Notes: a model not told the origin generated them from the letters alone. A DNA stretch of 64,000 bases from Maylandia zebra (GCF_041146795.1 NC_135175.1:25251075-25315074); one strand, 5' to 3'; shown: positions 49,621 to 60,979, numbered from the stretch's first letter. A program made the numbers and translations.

Positions 49621-52600
49621 ATGGCTGCTGGCTTGCTGCTTTTGGTTTGTGCAGTTGCTGTGCTGTACTCTGCTGAAGCTCAGGATTCTTACAATGGTCT
49701 GCCTGAAATCTACAAGAAAGGAGTGGATCTGGCAATGCAACAGCTCAGCACCCACGCTAGGGTCCAACAGCATTATCGCTTTCTGAAAACTGTGGGGAAG
49801 TTAGAAACTGAGGTAAGCATCTTTTAGCTTTAGCTCTTTTACAAGCTCTTCGGGTTTTTTTGTTTCATAATGACACCCACTTTGAAAACATGTAGCGTCA
49901 CTGATGGGGTGAGATAAAGACCACACTCTCCCAAATGTGTGCAGGATATTTTCAGCCTAAATTTAAAAGACAAACATTGAATTGTAATCTTAAAAAGAGA
50001 AAAAACCCCAAAAGTCTGCTTTCAGTTAACACTGACTTGGCACACTTTTCCTCTCTCTTGCTCCGGGAAATTCTGGCTCATACTTGTTTTCCTATCTGTA
50101 CGCAAGATGTTAAATGTCAGGGAGGAAAATGTTTCCAGCAGAGAAAAAAACAGGATGAGGTGTGTCTCTGTGAGAATGTACACATTAAAGACTGCTTTCA
50201 CTCCTTTCTTTTTCAAATATAAGGCCTTACAGAGGAGGTTTAGCTAAAACTGAAAGTGTTGAATGTGAAACTTTCAAACACTGGAGCCTTTCACAGTCTG
50301 CATACCAAAGTGTCCTTGTGCAAGATACAGAAACCCAGAGTTGCCCTATAAAGGATTCATTGTGGTGTGAATGTGTATGAATGTTAGGAAGAGGCATAGA
50401 ATAAAACATGCTTTTTTGAATAGGTATTGTTGTATAGAGTGCTCTGAGTGCTCAAATAGAGTAAAAAAGCACAATTTAAGAAACAGCCCATTTACTATTT
50501 TCAATCAAAAAAGATGTATATCTGGTAAAAAGTTGTAGGATTTCACATCAGGATGTACATGTGGGGACATGTGAATGGTGAGATGCAGGGTGCTGTGGGG
50601 AGAGAGCGAGGCAGATAACTGAACTGCAGCTGGTTTTATCTCAGATCTGCTGATCACTTCAGCTGAGTATTGCTACTGTACCTGCACGTATACTGAAGAA
50701 CAGAGAGATATTTGGTGGATATCTCCACACACTCATAATAAAGCTCTGGCTGTCACCAGCGGAAGTGCAATTTATCTGGTGATGTACTTTCAAGCCAAGA
50801 GGCTCAGCTGCAGTGGATTATCTGCTATTTCAGGCAAATATGTTCTTTATTCTCCAAACTTTGATGAAAATGAGCTTGTGCATAATAACCTGCAATAAAC
50901 AGAAAATAAAATCAGTAGTTAGGTGTTGTTAGTTGCTTTAAATTACCCATATGCTACTATTTAGTACGCCAGTTTTCCATTTCACTTGTGTTTATAACAC
51001 TCATCACGTCTTCCTCGTAGTCCTTGGTTCCCTTATGTTCCCTTTGGCCTACTTACTTGTTTATCAGTTTGCTGTTTTTGGAATTTAGTCCTTGATTGTT
51101 TGCCTTGTTCTGCATGACCTCTGCGCATGAAGATTTATTTGGACTTTTATTCTGCCCCCTGGCATCCTCACATGTGTCCTCTTTCCAGAAACTATCTCGT
51201 AATTTAGGAGGTGGAGCGAAGTGGAGGCCACAGCCCCTGCAGATTAAAGTCTGACCATCACAAACAACCAAAGAAAAGCTCTGAAGCCTGTTAGTGGGCT
51301 GTGCACACTGAACTGGAATTACATCAAGAAACTACATTTCTAACAGATTTCTCTGTGGAACCTTTTCTCTGTGGCTGCTGTTCCCACACAAACACATTAA
51401 AGATTCAGTTTATTGCATTTATTTTATGGGCTTTATCAGCCATTAGGGATGAGAAAGATGATAAGGATTTTGTTATCGAATCAATAATTTTGTTAGAATT
51501 ATTGTTACCACTTATTGATTCTCATTGGGATGGCTCTATTTTGAGAGTCACCACAATTACTAGGCAGTATATTAAAGACATTACATTTGTGCAAATTAAT
51601 TGCCTGCTGTGTAGTCGAACACAAAGCTGAAAACACAAAGCAAAAATGAAAAACAGCACACAGAGACTTTAAAACTATCAACTTTAGAAACATGAGCAGC
51701 TAGAAAAAGAGGCAGCTGACTGCTCATTGGTTTGTTACCTCTTGAAGTTCAGGGTCTGGCTGCTGGGCTGGGGTCGGCATTCAGTCAACTTTAAAATCAC
51801 TCTGGGTTTTTGGCTAGCTTAACGTTAGCATCCTGTCTGGCTAGTTCAATGTTAGCATGCTGTGTGCAGATACTTGCAAAGAGCTGAAGTTGTCCTAGCA
51901 GTATAATGCAGCTGTTTCTGTCCAAGGTGCAGTTTCCACTTAACCATCGTGCTTTCGACCTTTTCAATCCATCAATTCTCTTCCATTTATCCTTATCAGG
52001 GTTGCGGGGTTTCCAAGCTAGCATAGGGCAAGAGGAAGGTCAGCAGCCTAATGTTGGGCTAACACTGAAAGACAAACAAAACAACCCAACAACATTCACT
52101 AGGGCAATTTAGAGTCACCCAAACCCACTAACTGCATGTCTTTAAACAGTGGGAGAAAGCAAGAGTACCCGCAGAGAACCCACGCAGACATGGGGAGAAT
52201 ATGCAAAGTCCACACAGTGCTTTGTTCTTTTGATACAAGACAGGATGGATCCATGGTCTCATCTAAATGTTGAGGTTGCAGGATAGTTTCTTTTTTTCAA
52301 ACCAGTTGTTGTAAACCCTAGAGATGGTTGTGTTGGAAAATCCCAACAGATCTGCATTTTCCAAAATACTCAAAGCAGCCTGTCTGGCACCAACAACCAT
52401 GCCAGATTTAGTTTCACTTAATTCCCCTTTCTAATGCTTTATTTGAACTTTAGTAGGTTGTCTCAGCAGTGTTTACATCAATTCAGTTGCTGCCATGTGA
52501 TTGTCTGTTAAGATATTTGCATTGACAAATCAGCTGAACAGACGTATCAAACAACGTGTTTGTAGCTCCCCATAAAATTATCCTATGTTCTCTTTCAGGG

Positions 52601-55343
52601 TGGATTTGGTATGAGATACTTCTACCACCACTTCCACCTGAAACCCACCAGGTGTCCGAAAGGAACAACTGAGACTGACCCTCAGAGATGCCCCTACAGG
52701 AATGATCGAGTGAGCAAATGTGTTTTTAAAAAAGGAGTGTTAACTTTACCGTCTATCAAAGCATCAGCACCACTGTTATGCTCTTCATGTTGTCATTGCT
52801 CCACAGCCTCTGATGGATTGTGCAGTTTGCTACAAAACATCAGGAGAACAGATAGAAGCCCAACCCAACCCATACGTTCACTGTATCCAGAAACCGAGAT
52901 TCACAGAGGTAGTATTACTCATGTGTAATAAGAACATTTTGGGTTGTTGTCCTTTTCTATGTTTTTGCTTTTGATGTTCTTCTGCTCTCTATTTTACTTT
53001 TAAAACTCTGGACATTTTTTAGCTTTCCGTGTAGTTTTCTATGTGTGAAAAATCAAAAAGGCATGTTCATTTGTGGGGATTTTAACATAGATCTATTAAA
53101 TCCAAACAAGCAGAGAACGACAGAGGAATTTATTAATACAATGTATAGCTTGGGACTTTTTCCAGTGATCACTAAACCCAGCAGGATTACAGCACAGTCG
53201 GCAACCCTAATAGACAATATATTTACTAATGAAATATAAAATAGAACCATAAGTGGTCTCCTAATTAATGACATCAGTGATCATCTACCTGTTTTTATAG
53301 TGTATAACAGCAATTACAGGAAGGTTAAACAGGAAAACACAATAAAATACAAACGAGTGAGAACAGAAGAGTCAATAAACGCATTCAAAAGTGATTTACT
53401 CAAGCAAGAATGGGAGATGCTGTATAAGGAAAAAAATATTGATAAAGCTTATGAGATTTTTTTAGGAAAATTTAAACTGTTATATAATAGTCATTGCCCA
53501 GTAAAGAAATATAGTAAAAAACAAAAATATGCAGAGTGCCCATGGATTACAAAAGGATTGCAAAATGCATGTAAGAAGAAAAATACCTTATACAGAGAAT
53601 TTATAATGAACAGAAGTACAGAAGCTGAAAATAAATACAAGAAATATAAAAATAAATTAACGAGTATTTTAAGGTCATGTAAAAAGGAATACTATGAAAA
53701 ATTACTGATTATGAATAAAAATAATATTAAAGGGATCTGGAAAACATTAAATACCATCATCAAAAAGGGCTCGGGGCAGGCAGACTATCCTTCGTATTTC
53801 GCAAATAATGATAGAAATATTACTAATATGAGAGATGTGGTAAATGAGTTCAATAAATTCTTTGTAAGTGTTGGGCCAGACTTGGCTGAAACAATTCCTG
53901 ATATAACAGATTCTGTAGAGAAAGAAACTAGACTCATTGACCGCAATCCTCATTCAATGTTCTTAACGGTGGTGGAAGAAATGGAAATCATTGATATTGT
54001 TGGGAAATCACAAACAAAAAACTCTACAGACTCTGACGACATTGATATGGAAATCGTTAAGAGAGTGATAGAGGGCATTTCCAGACCCTTAACACACATT
54101 TGCAATTTGTCCTTACAAACTGGTACATTCCCAAAACAAATGAAAACAGCTAAAGTAACACCACTGTTTAAAAATGGTGACAGACACCAATTCACAAATT
54201 ATAGGCCTGTCTCTCTACTTTCTCAATTTTCAAAAATACTGGAAAAAGTCTTTAGTAATAGACTTGACAAATTTATAGATAAACACAAAATAATAACGGA
54301 TAGTCAGTATGGTTTCAGATCAAATAGATCAACATCATTGGCATTAATGGAACTGATCGAAAATATCAACAACAATATAGATAAAAGACAATGTATAGTT
54401 AGTGTATTCATTGACCTAAAAAAAGCTTTTGACACAATTAATCATGACATATTACTTGATAAACTGGAGTACTACGGCATTAGAGGAGTGGTGTTAGAAT
54501 GGGTAAAGAGTTATTTGAGAGACAGGCAGCAATTTGTGAAAATTGGGGAATATCAATCAGAGTGTATGGACATTGTTTGTGGAGTTCCGCAGGGGTCAGT
54601 ATTGGGACCAAAGCTGTTTATCCTCTATATCAATGATATATGTAGAACATCAGATATACTACAGTTTATTCTATTTGCAGATGATACAAATATTTTTTGT
54701 GCTGGAGAGAATTTACAGCAGCTTTTGGAAATTGTCACACAAGAAATGATTAAACTGAAAACATGGTTTGATAGAAATAAGCTATCATTAAATTTGGAAA
54801 AAACTACATTTATGTTATTCGGAAATTGTAAAAAAGATGCAGGAGCAAAATTATTAGTAAACAATGTTGAAATAGAGCAAGTTTCGGATACAAAATTTCT
54901 GGGTGTGATAATAGATAACAAAATCTGCTGGAAACCTCACATAAAGCATATACAAGCCAAACTGTCAAGAAACATCTCCGTACTGAGTAAAGTTAAATAT
55001 TTTTTGCCTTCCAAATCACTCCGGGTACTTTATTGTTCACTTATATTGCCATATTTGGAATACCGTGTGGAAATTTGGGGAAACATATAAAACTGCACTT
55101 CAACCAATATGTAAAATTTAAAAAAAAGCAATCAGGATGATTAATAAAGCAGGATTTAGAGACCATACTAACATCATGTTTTTGAAATTAAAAATACTGA
55201 AGTTTACAAATACAAATAATATTCACACATTCATCTTTTTGTGTTCTTTCTTGATTCAGGAGATGAAGAAAGCCAGGGAGGATCACTACAAAAAAATGGT
55301 CTACCACAGTGGCGCTCCTACACTTTTGGCTGTGAAAGCATAG
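49621..55343 (+). CDS. rarres2: Chemerin-like paralogue, copy D, with a LINE in intron 3
   Basis: Exons are 49621-49812, 52599-52709, 52807-52908 and 55260-55343, all phase 0, giving 162 residues. The signal peptide MAAGLLLLVCAVAVLYSAEAQ and the start of the mature protein are nearly identical to copy B, while the next 30 residues differ. Five mature cysteines remain (TRC, QRC, MDC, AVC, VHC), and the sixth position is Tyr (DHYKKM). The tail is YHSGAPTLLAVKA. A poly(A) signal lies at 55528-55533. Intron 3 is expanded by a same-strand LINE (about 53057-55225), but the exon 4 acceptor (TTGATTCAG) is intact. The TATA-like box of B is CATAATAGG here, which may weaken the promoter. The gene appears able to make protein. 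Confidence 0.85.
50285..50495. repeat. Dispersed repeat in copy D intron 1
   Basis: Contains CCTTGTGCAAGATACAGAAACC and GAGTGCTCTGAGTGCT, words typical of a common teleost dispersed element. A related piece lies at 34560-34730. Confidence 0.35.
51953..52225 (-). repeat. Dispersed SINE-like teleost repeat in copy D intron 1
   Basis: On the minus strand this carries the very common fish repeat words GTGGGTTCTCTGCGGGTAC and AGACATGCAGTTAG and ends in an ATGGA-type tail. Related parts appear at 15540-15590, 35385-35440 and 59050-59190. Confidence 0.55.
52300..52560 (-). repeat. Dispersed repeat upstream of copy D exon 2
   Basis: Same family and same position as 44829-45090 in copy C (CCTGTCTGGCACCAACAA). 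It supports shared ancestry of the two introns. Confidence 0.55.
53057..55225 (+). mobile_element. Truncated Jockey-group LINE in intron 3 of copy D
   Basis: A 2.2-kb sense-strand LINE with little decay. The end of the endonuclease is seen (ICGDFNIDLL, TLIDNIFTN, NDISDHLPVF), followed by RT blocks (VFIDLKKAFDTINHD, CGVPQGSVLGPKLF, active-site FADDTNIF). One in-frame TAA at 53237-53239 splits the endonuclease end from the RT, and a one-base shift near 55087 breaks the C-terminal part. The element is missing its 5' endonuclease half and its 3' end. Homologous introns of B and C lack it, so it is younger than those duplications. Confidence 0.8.
53300..55090 (+). pseudogene. LINE reverse transcriptase frame in copy D intron 3
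   Basis: An open frame of about 596 codons covers the linker and the complete RT palm, with FADD as active site, and ends at a frame-shift stop within the LPYLEYRVEIWGN block. The frame starts in mid-protein and is separated by one stop from the endonuclease remnant upstream, so it is a LINE relic rather than a host gene. Base composition is much richer in A than that of the chemerin exons. Confidence 0.8.
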
Positions 55344-56405
55344 ATTTCCCATTGCAGCTCAAATATATCCAGATAGCTATAAGGAAAGAAATCTGTAGTA
55401 ACCATTAGTTAACTGGTTAAATGCATACTCCACATTAATTTTTATCATTCACTCACTCATTTGTGATAAACGTGTGAAAGAAGTGTTTTTTTCTTGTTGA
55501 ACTCATTGCATTCCATGTGTGACATATAATAAAAAAGAGGACAAACAGCTGTGTGTGTAATAAATTACCCAACCGTTGCATTACCCAGGAAACGTAACAA
55601 TGCATTACTGTGTTGTTTAAACTTGTTAGAAATCCAGATTCTTTACAGGCCATCATAGAAACATGCCCACTAACAAGAAAAACTGTCTCATCTAATAACC
55701 ACTTTTTTGCAGGGCTTCTAAGGAACACAGCAACGTTAAGCTGGTTAAGACTGCAGATGTCACTGTAATAATACGTACAAGTAAATTTAATTCTACAATA
55801 ACCTAAATACTATTTCACGTAATTAACATGATTTTTAAATTTGGCTCAAAGTTGAATCCTAAAAGCTTTAAAGGCTGTTTGAAAACCTTGAAGATTGTTT
55901 TTTTTTCTTCACCTTTTAATATCCTGGTATTACTTGAACAACTGAGCAGAACAGAACCGGAAAATAAAAATGTAAAAAGGTAAGAATGACAACCAGGTTT
56001 TTTCCCGTTAAACTGCACAGATTACATGTATTTTTTAATGTTATAGTCTTAAGAGAAAAGAGTGAGAAGACAGAAATGGAAATTCTTAACGTAGGTAACT
56101 CAAAGTACTACTTAAAATTACTCAAAGCACAGGGCTACCTAGAAAAGGATTTGCCCTTACAGGAGAAAACTTGTTGAAGAGGTATTTCGTAAAGTCCCTG
56201 AAGGCATGACCTTGAATGCTGCATGCTGTATAATCACACTTTTCTATACAAAGATGTTGACTGATTTGCCAAGATGGAAAGGTCAGAACGATTAAAGTAT
56301 AGTCTGTCAAATTTTAAATGTCAGACGAACAAAGGCGTAAAAAGGAGGGCTTATTGCCCCTTTCTCAGCCCCCTTTTCACTTTTTGTCACCGCCCTCATC
56401 TGTGG
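55344..56405. other. 3' flank of copy D and upstream region of the lectin gene
   Basis: 55344-55660 matches the 3' flank of copy B, and 55735-55980 matches the flank of copy C. From about 56000 the sequence is unique and leads into the lectin promoter. Confidence 0.55.
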
Positions 56406-56415
56406 TATATAAAAA
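56406..56415 (+). promoter_or_regulatory. TATA box of the lectin gene
   Basis: TATATAAAAA stands about 75 bases before a strong donor (CAAGCCT/GTAAGTAT, exon end 56487) that would end a short untranslated first exon. Spacing fits transcription starting near 56437. Confidence 0.6.
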
Positions 56416-56645
56416 TGTCAATTTTACCTCTCACACATCACCTCTCTGAATTTGCTGAACTCTCACTGGTCGAAGACATTCAAGCCTGTAAGTATACTTT
56501 AAAATAAACTCATTCTGTTAAATATCTGCAAATGAAGAGAAGTTTGCAATTGTTATCAAGTTTTTGGATAAAAATGAATGTAAGAAGAACAGGTTTCATT
56601 GATGTGCACAAATAAAATTCTGACTTTGTTGTGTGTTGCAGGATC

Positions 56646-57107
56646 ATGAGCAGGAACTTCTTGTCCAAAAATGATGAGCTCCGGAGGGGAGACTACCTGG
56701 TGTCCAACAACAAGCAGTACAAAGCTGTATTTCAGGTGACTACTTCAAATTTTCTCAGTTCAGAAGCTCATAAAAGCCTTGTTTTCCAGTCATGCGTGCT
56801 GACAGTTATCTAATGTGTGATTTCTTTGTGGTTGCAGGGTGATGGCAATTTTGTCATCTATGGCTGGAAGCCTTTGTGGACTTCAGACACTGAAGGATCA
56901 GACGCCGTCCGTCTGTGCATGCAGGCTGACTGCAACCTGGTCATGTACAACAAGTGTGACACGCCTAAGTGGCACACAAACTCTGCCAACTCTGCCAAAC
57001 CTGACTGCAACATGTGCCGTCTTCAACTGACCGATGACGGCAAACTGGTGTTGAACAGAGAGTGCGAAGAAATCTGGAGCTCTGAAAAGTCCAAAGGCAT
57101 GAAGTGA
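56646..57107 (+). CDS. Lily-type (B-lectin) mannose-binding lectin
   Basis: Coding exons 56646-56735 and 56838-57107 encode 119 residues. An untranslated first exon probably ends at 56487, and the second exon begins at 56642. The protein is a single bulb-type lectin domain, a beta-prism fold that binds mannose. Sugar-binding motifs of the form QxDxNxVxY are intact at residues 30-38 (QGDGNFVIY, across the intron) and 59-67 (QADCNLVMY). The third (95-103, TDDGKLVLN) has lost the Q, N and Y positions. There are six cysteines and no signal peptide. Related lectins of fish skin and gut mucus, such as pufflectin, have this domain. Poly(A) signals are at 57288-57293 and 57294-57299. It lies 1.3 kb downstream of chemerin copy D on the same strand. 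Confidence 0.9.
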
Positions 57108-57789
57108 TGCTTGTGTGCGACCATCCTTTGACATAAACCTTCAGCGATGCTGTTAAAGCAACATATACCAGCGCATAAACAAGCCGTTCCTTTTTCTTTC
57201 TGGTTAGCTTTGCAAGATTCTGAATCTTAGCTCTGAATGTGCATTTTTTCTCTGTAAAGCACAAAGTATTGTAACCAAGTGGCAAAAAATAAAAATAAAA
57301 TGAAAGGTATTTGACCAGCCTCTTGTTCCCTGTGTTTACATTCATGCCATTAAACAGATTTTCTTAAGTATTAATAAATAATAAAACTTTGAGGTATGTA
57401 GCTGATATCAAAACTAACACAGATTTTGTAGATGACTCTGGCCTGCATTGAATATTAAACATTCTTTCATTTTTCTTTCTTTTTCCCTGAATTAAGTATC
57501 TTCATGTTGTCGAGACCTAATAGCAACTGATATTTTTCCTTGGCCCAGTTCTTTTTTCAGTTTATATACTCTCCTTTGGCTCAGTTTACAAAACGAATAC
57601 AGTACCTCATTTCATCTGTGGCTCCAAAACTGTAGACAAGCTGTTGCTTCACATCAGGACATTCCCACCTTTAGACTCTTTAACCTGTTTGAAACACATG
57701 TTTTCCTTTGTTAAAGTAAGTACTAATGCCACAAAGACTGGCTGTGAGCAGTGCAGAAATAACTACTTTGAGCTTTTATTTTAATTGGA

Positions 57790-58308
57790 GGTACGGAGTG
57801 CATAGTAATCATCTTCAGTCTCTTACATTATTGTGTGGGAATTTTGGCACCACTCTTGTTCACAATGTGGCTTCAGTCCATTGAGGTTTGAGGACATTTG
57901 TTAATGTAACGCTCTCTTAAGCTTCCACTACAGCATTTCAAACTTGGACTGGGCCATTGCAACACCTTCATTCTTTCATTTTCAGTCATCCTGTTGGTGT
58001 TGTTGCTGCTGTGCTTGGGATCATTTTCACATGTGACAGTAGCAGGGGTGCAGGGGGGTAGTAGTTTAGCTATCAGACATCACATTTGAATCTAGAGTAA
58101 TTAGGCATATAGAGCTTATGGTTGACTCAATGACTGAAAGGCGCCCAGGTCTTGTAGGTGTAAAGCCAGCCTGCATCACCATCCCTCCACCACTGGGCAG
58201 CGCAGTTGTTATGAGGTGTTTGTGCTGATATGCTGTTTGGTTTTCTCCAATAACTTTAGATGTCAGGTACCTGGGTCTGAGGGACCCAGAATCCATGAGC
58301 AACTTATA
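57790..58308 (-). mobile_element. Decayed Tc1-like transposon remnant
   Basis: The plus strand reads as the antisense of a common teleost Tc1-like transposase region (words CTGGGCCATTGCAACACCTT, GCTTGGGATCATTTTCAC, GAGGTGTTTGTGCTGATATG). No open frame remains. Confidence 0.45.
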
Positions 58309-58310
58309 TA

Positions 58311-58513
58311 CAGTGGCTTGCAAAAGTATTCGGCCCCCTTGAACTTTCCCACATTTTGTCACAAACATGAATCTATTTTATTGGAATTCCACGTGAAAGA
58401 CCAACACAAAGTGGTGTACACGTTAGAAGTGGAACAAAAATCATACATGATTCCAAACATTTTTTACAAATAAATAACTGAAAAGCAGGGCCGAATACTT
58501 TTGCAAGCCACTG
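58311..58513. mobile_element. Tc1/mariner-type MITE, 203 bp, complete
   Basis: Inverted ends CAGTGGCTTGCAAAAGTATT and the exact complement face each other, flanked by TA on each side (58309-58310 and 58514-58515). The inverted ends extend about 26 bp, and the unit has no coding capacity. It is inserted at the edge of the decayed Tc1-like remnant. Confidence 0.85.
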
Positions 58514-59079
58514 TAGGTCATAGGAGGGTAGCCAATTCCTTGTCGAGTGTTTCCAGGCACCGAGTGCAGATCTGATTTCAGTTTTAAATTCATAAACTTT
58601 AATTTTCATGCCACATTAAGCAAATATGATACACATGAAATTCAAAAAGCTGGGAGAAGAGAAAAAATGTCATGTTGGTGGGCTCCACATGGTCCAGAGG
58701 CACAAAGTGATGCTTCTGAAGTCATATATGAAACCATCTTTGCATGTAAACCGTCATGTATGGTGATAAAATGTATGTTTTTATTAAATATGTTCCATCT
58801 ATTCGGGATGTTAAGGAGAACAAGTCCAGATTCAATTATGAATAAATAAACACAGAGTCAAAAACTTTTAAACAACCGTGTCTCTCACTCAGTGGAGCAG
58901 ACTGATTCCTAACAAGAGGACCTGCAGTGTTGCTGGAAATGCTGAAAAGGACAAAATTTGGGTTTAAAAAAAAGAAACAGCAATAAAATGTATGTTAAGA
59001 TGTTCTCTAGGCAATAAGACACTGTCCTCTAACCCATCCAAAGCATATAAGCATAAAGGTATAAAAACATGCAGGTACA

Positions 59080-59190
59080 GGGAGAACAGAACAACTCCAC
59101 ACAGAAAGGCTCCAGCCGGTGGGCGGATTCAAACCCAGGACCTTCTTTCTGTGAGCTGACAGTGATAAACGCTGCACCGCCATGTTTCAA
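59080..59190 (-). repeat. tRNA-derived SINE-like fragment
   Basis: The minus strand has an A-box-like GGTGCAGCGTTTATCACTG and a B-box-like GGGTTTGAATCC at tRNA spacing, as in the widespread teleost repeat that also occurs at 51953-52225. Confidence 0.5.
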
Positions 59191-59530
59191 AACACATTCA
59201 TACTGTTTTATAACCTACAATTTCTAAACGCTAACAACAGTGTTGTAGTTTTCTGCAACACACAGAAACACACAAACTCAGCTGCACTAAGAAATAAACA
59301 TCATGTAATCCTGAGCTGCGTTCATAGGCAGGATATTTAAGGACATTTTGTGGCTTATCCTGGGAAGCGTTTCAAAACTGCCAAGATCCATTCTTGAATA
59401 TTACTCAGCTTTGAGATTTCAGGGCCTGTTGTTTCATATTTTGCATTTTTAGTGAAATTGGAAAAGTTTGCTGTATGACTGGGAGAGCTTGACCCAAATT
59501 AAGGGTTCAGAAACAGGAGGGATAAACTGA

Positions 59531-60252
59531 AAAGCAGCTTTATTAACTTAAACTGAGAACAAATAATCCAGATTTTCAAAAGAGCCAGCCAAACAAAGAA
59601 TATTCAAACAAAACATTCTGCGAGGACGGACAAGACAATAAGCAAACAGCAATTTTGGACTTAAATACACACAAGGCAATTAGGGAGAGAGGAAACAGCT
59701 GGGGAAAAGACACAAGTGAACAGAATCCAACAACACAACAGGACACAAAACTAAAACACCATAAAAAAAAAAAAAAGACTAAGAAGACCTTTAAGTCAAA
59801 GACTTCGTAAGATTGTAAACACTCCATCTGCATTAATCACAGACGGCGTTGTTCAAACTGCACTTTGGTGTCATTGAATTCTCTGTAAATAAAGTCTGCA
59901 ACACAGTCAGCTGTGGTCACGCTATTTATTACTACATGCAGGAGAACACATCAAAACATCAGTTTCATGGTAATGAGCGTTCTGAAACAGAAGTGGTACT
60001 CCCACTCCTTTATGCATTCCAAGGAAGAGGGAGGAAGTTACAAATTGATCATACCACACATCACGCGCCTCGCTATGAAACCTAACTGAACAATGGGTCT
60101 ACTGTTTTACGCCCTTTGCGTTATCAGCACCAGTAAAGGGAGTTGTCTTCTCCAACTGCTGAGGCTGAAATAGGTTCATGTAGTTTTAGAAACTTTCACT
60201 GAACAGTCTATCGCAGTGTCACAACTAAGCATATGCACTTAAATACTTTAAA
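59531..60252 (-). mobile_element. LTR-like fragment, copy 1
   Basis: On the minus strand, a TATTTAAG box and an AATAAAG signal lie in LTR order. Both ends of the piece (AAGCAGCTTTATTAAC and AATACTTTAAA) are shared with copy 2 at 63019-63638, while the middle part differs. No coding part was seen. Family not assigned; an old LTR retroelement is the simplest reading. Confidence 0.4.
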
Positions 60253-60905
60253 TGAATATAATAGAAATTTTCTATTACATCCCACCTTTGATTATTTTAT
60301 AAAATCACCAAAACAAAATTTCCAATTCAACACCATTCAGCATCAACAGCATACTCAGAGAGGTTCACTATGTGCATCATTCTAAAGTGTTAGAGGGAAA
60401 ATTTTGCATGTTCATCCTCACTCTCACTAACCTCTTTTCTTCATCTAAGTCTAACATTTGTATGCAAAATGCAACCAATAAATTTTTTTATTTTTTTATT
60501 GCTACAACACTTTTAAACTCAGGACTTACCACCTGATGTGATCAGTGTCCCAGATAAGTGAATTTATAAGCCCATTGAAATCCGGAGAATCACACTTGAT
60601 TGTTTTCAATAAGAATATTTTATAGCGCTTTAGTATCAATTTTGCAGGCCTGCTGAAAAGAGAGCTGATTATTAAATCAACAACACACAAAATATCATTC
60701 CCTGGAGGGATGACACCTGACAGGTTTGATTTAAGTGCACTGTTTAGGACATGTCCAAGCATAAAACTGCCTTTCTCTTGGAAAGAGGAAACAAACCAAA
60801 ACTAGAAAAATTTGCATTTCCTGCGAAAATGCTGTGTGGATGCCTTAACGCTGAAGATGTCTGCTGAAAAATGCTGAAAAAATTGAAAAAAAAAAAAAGC
60901 AAAGA
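60253..60905. other. No gene recognised
   Basis: AT-rich spacer; no exon or known repeat seen. Confidence 0.35.
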
Positions 60906-60979
60906 ATGTTGCTCTGAGCAGGATTCGAACCTGGCCCTTCTGGTACTCAAGGAAGGTTCTCATCTCACTGCGCCAACAT
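60906..60979 (-). repeat. tRNA-like module 1 (74 nt)
   Basis: The minus strand carries A-box-like TGGCGCAGTGAGATGAG and B-box GGTTCGAATCC at tRNA spacing. It has an anticodon-stem-like pair CCTTC/GAAGG and closes with ATGTTG/CAACAT ends. The cloverleaf is not clean (oversized loop, poor acceptor stem), so it is a tRNA-derived repeat rather than a working tRNA. Confidence 0.55.

Noticed and set aside
37927-55343. Chemerin-like genes as classical cystatins or cathelicidins
   Set aside because: No QxVxG cystatin motif is present. Cysteine number and spacing (9-10-2-17-17), length and the link to slc4a2 fit chemerin better.
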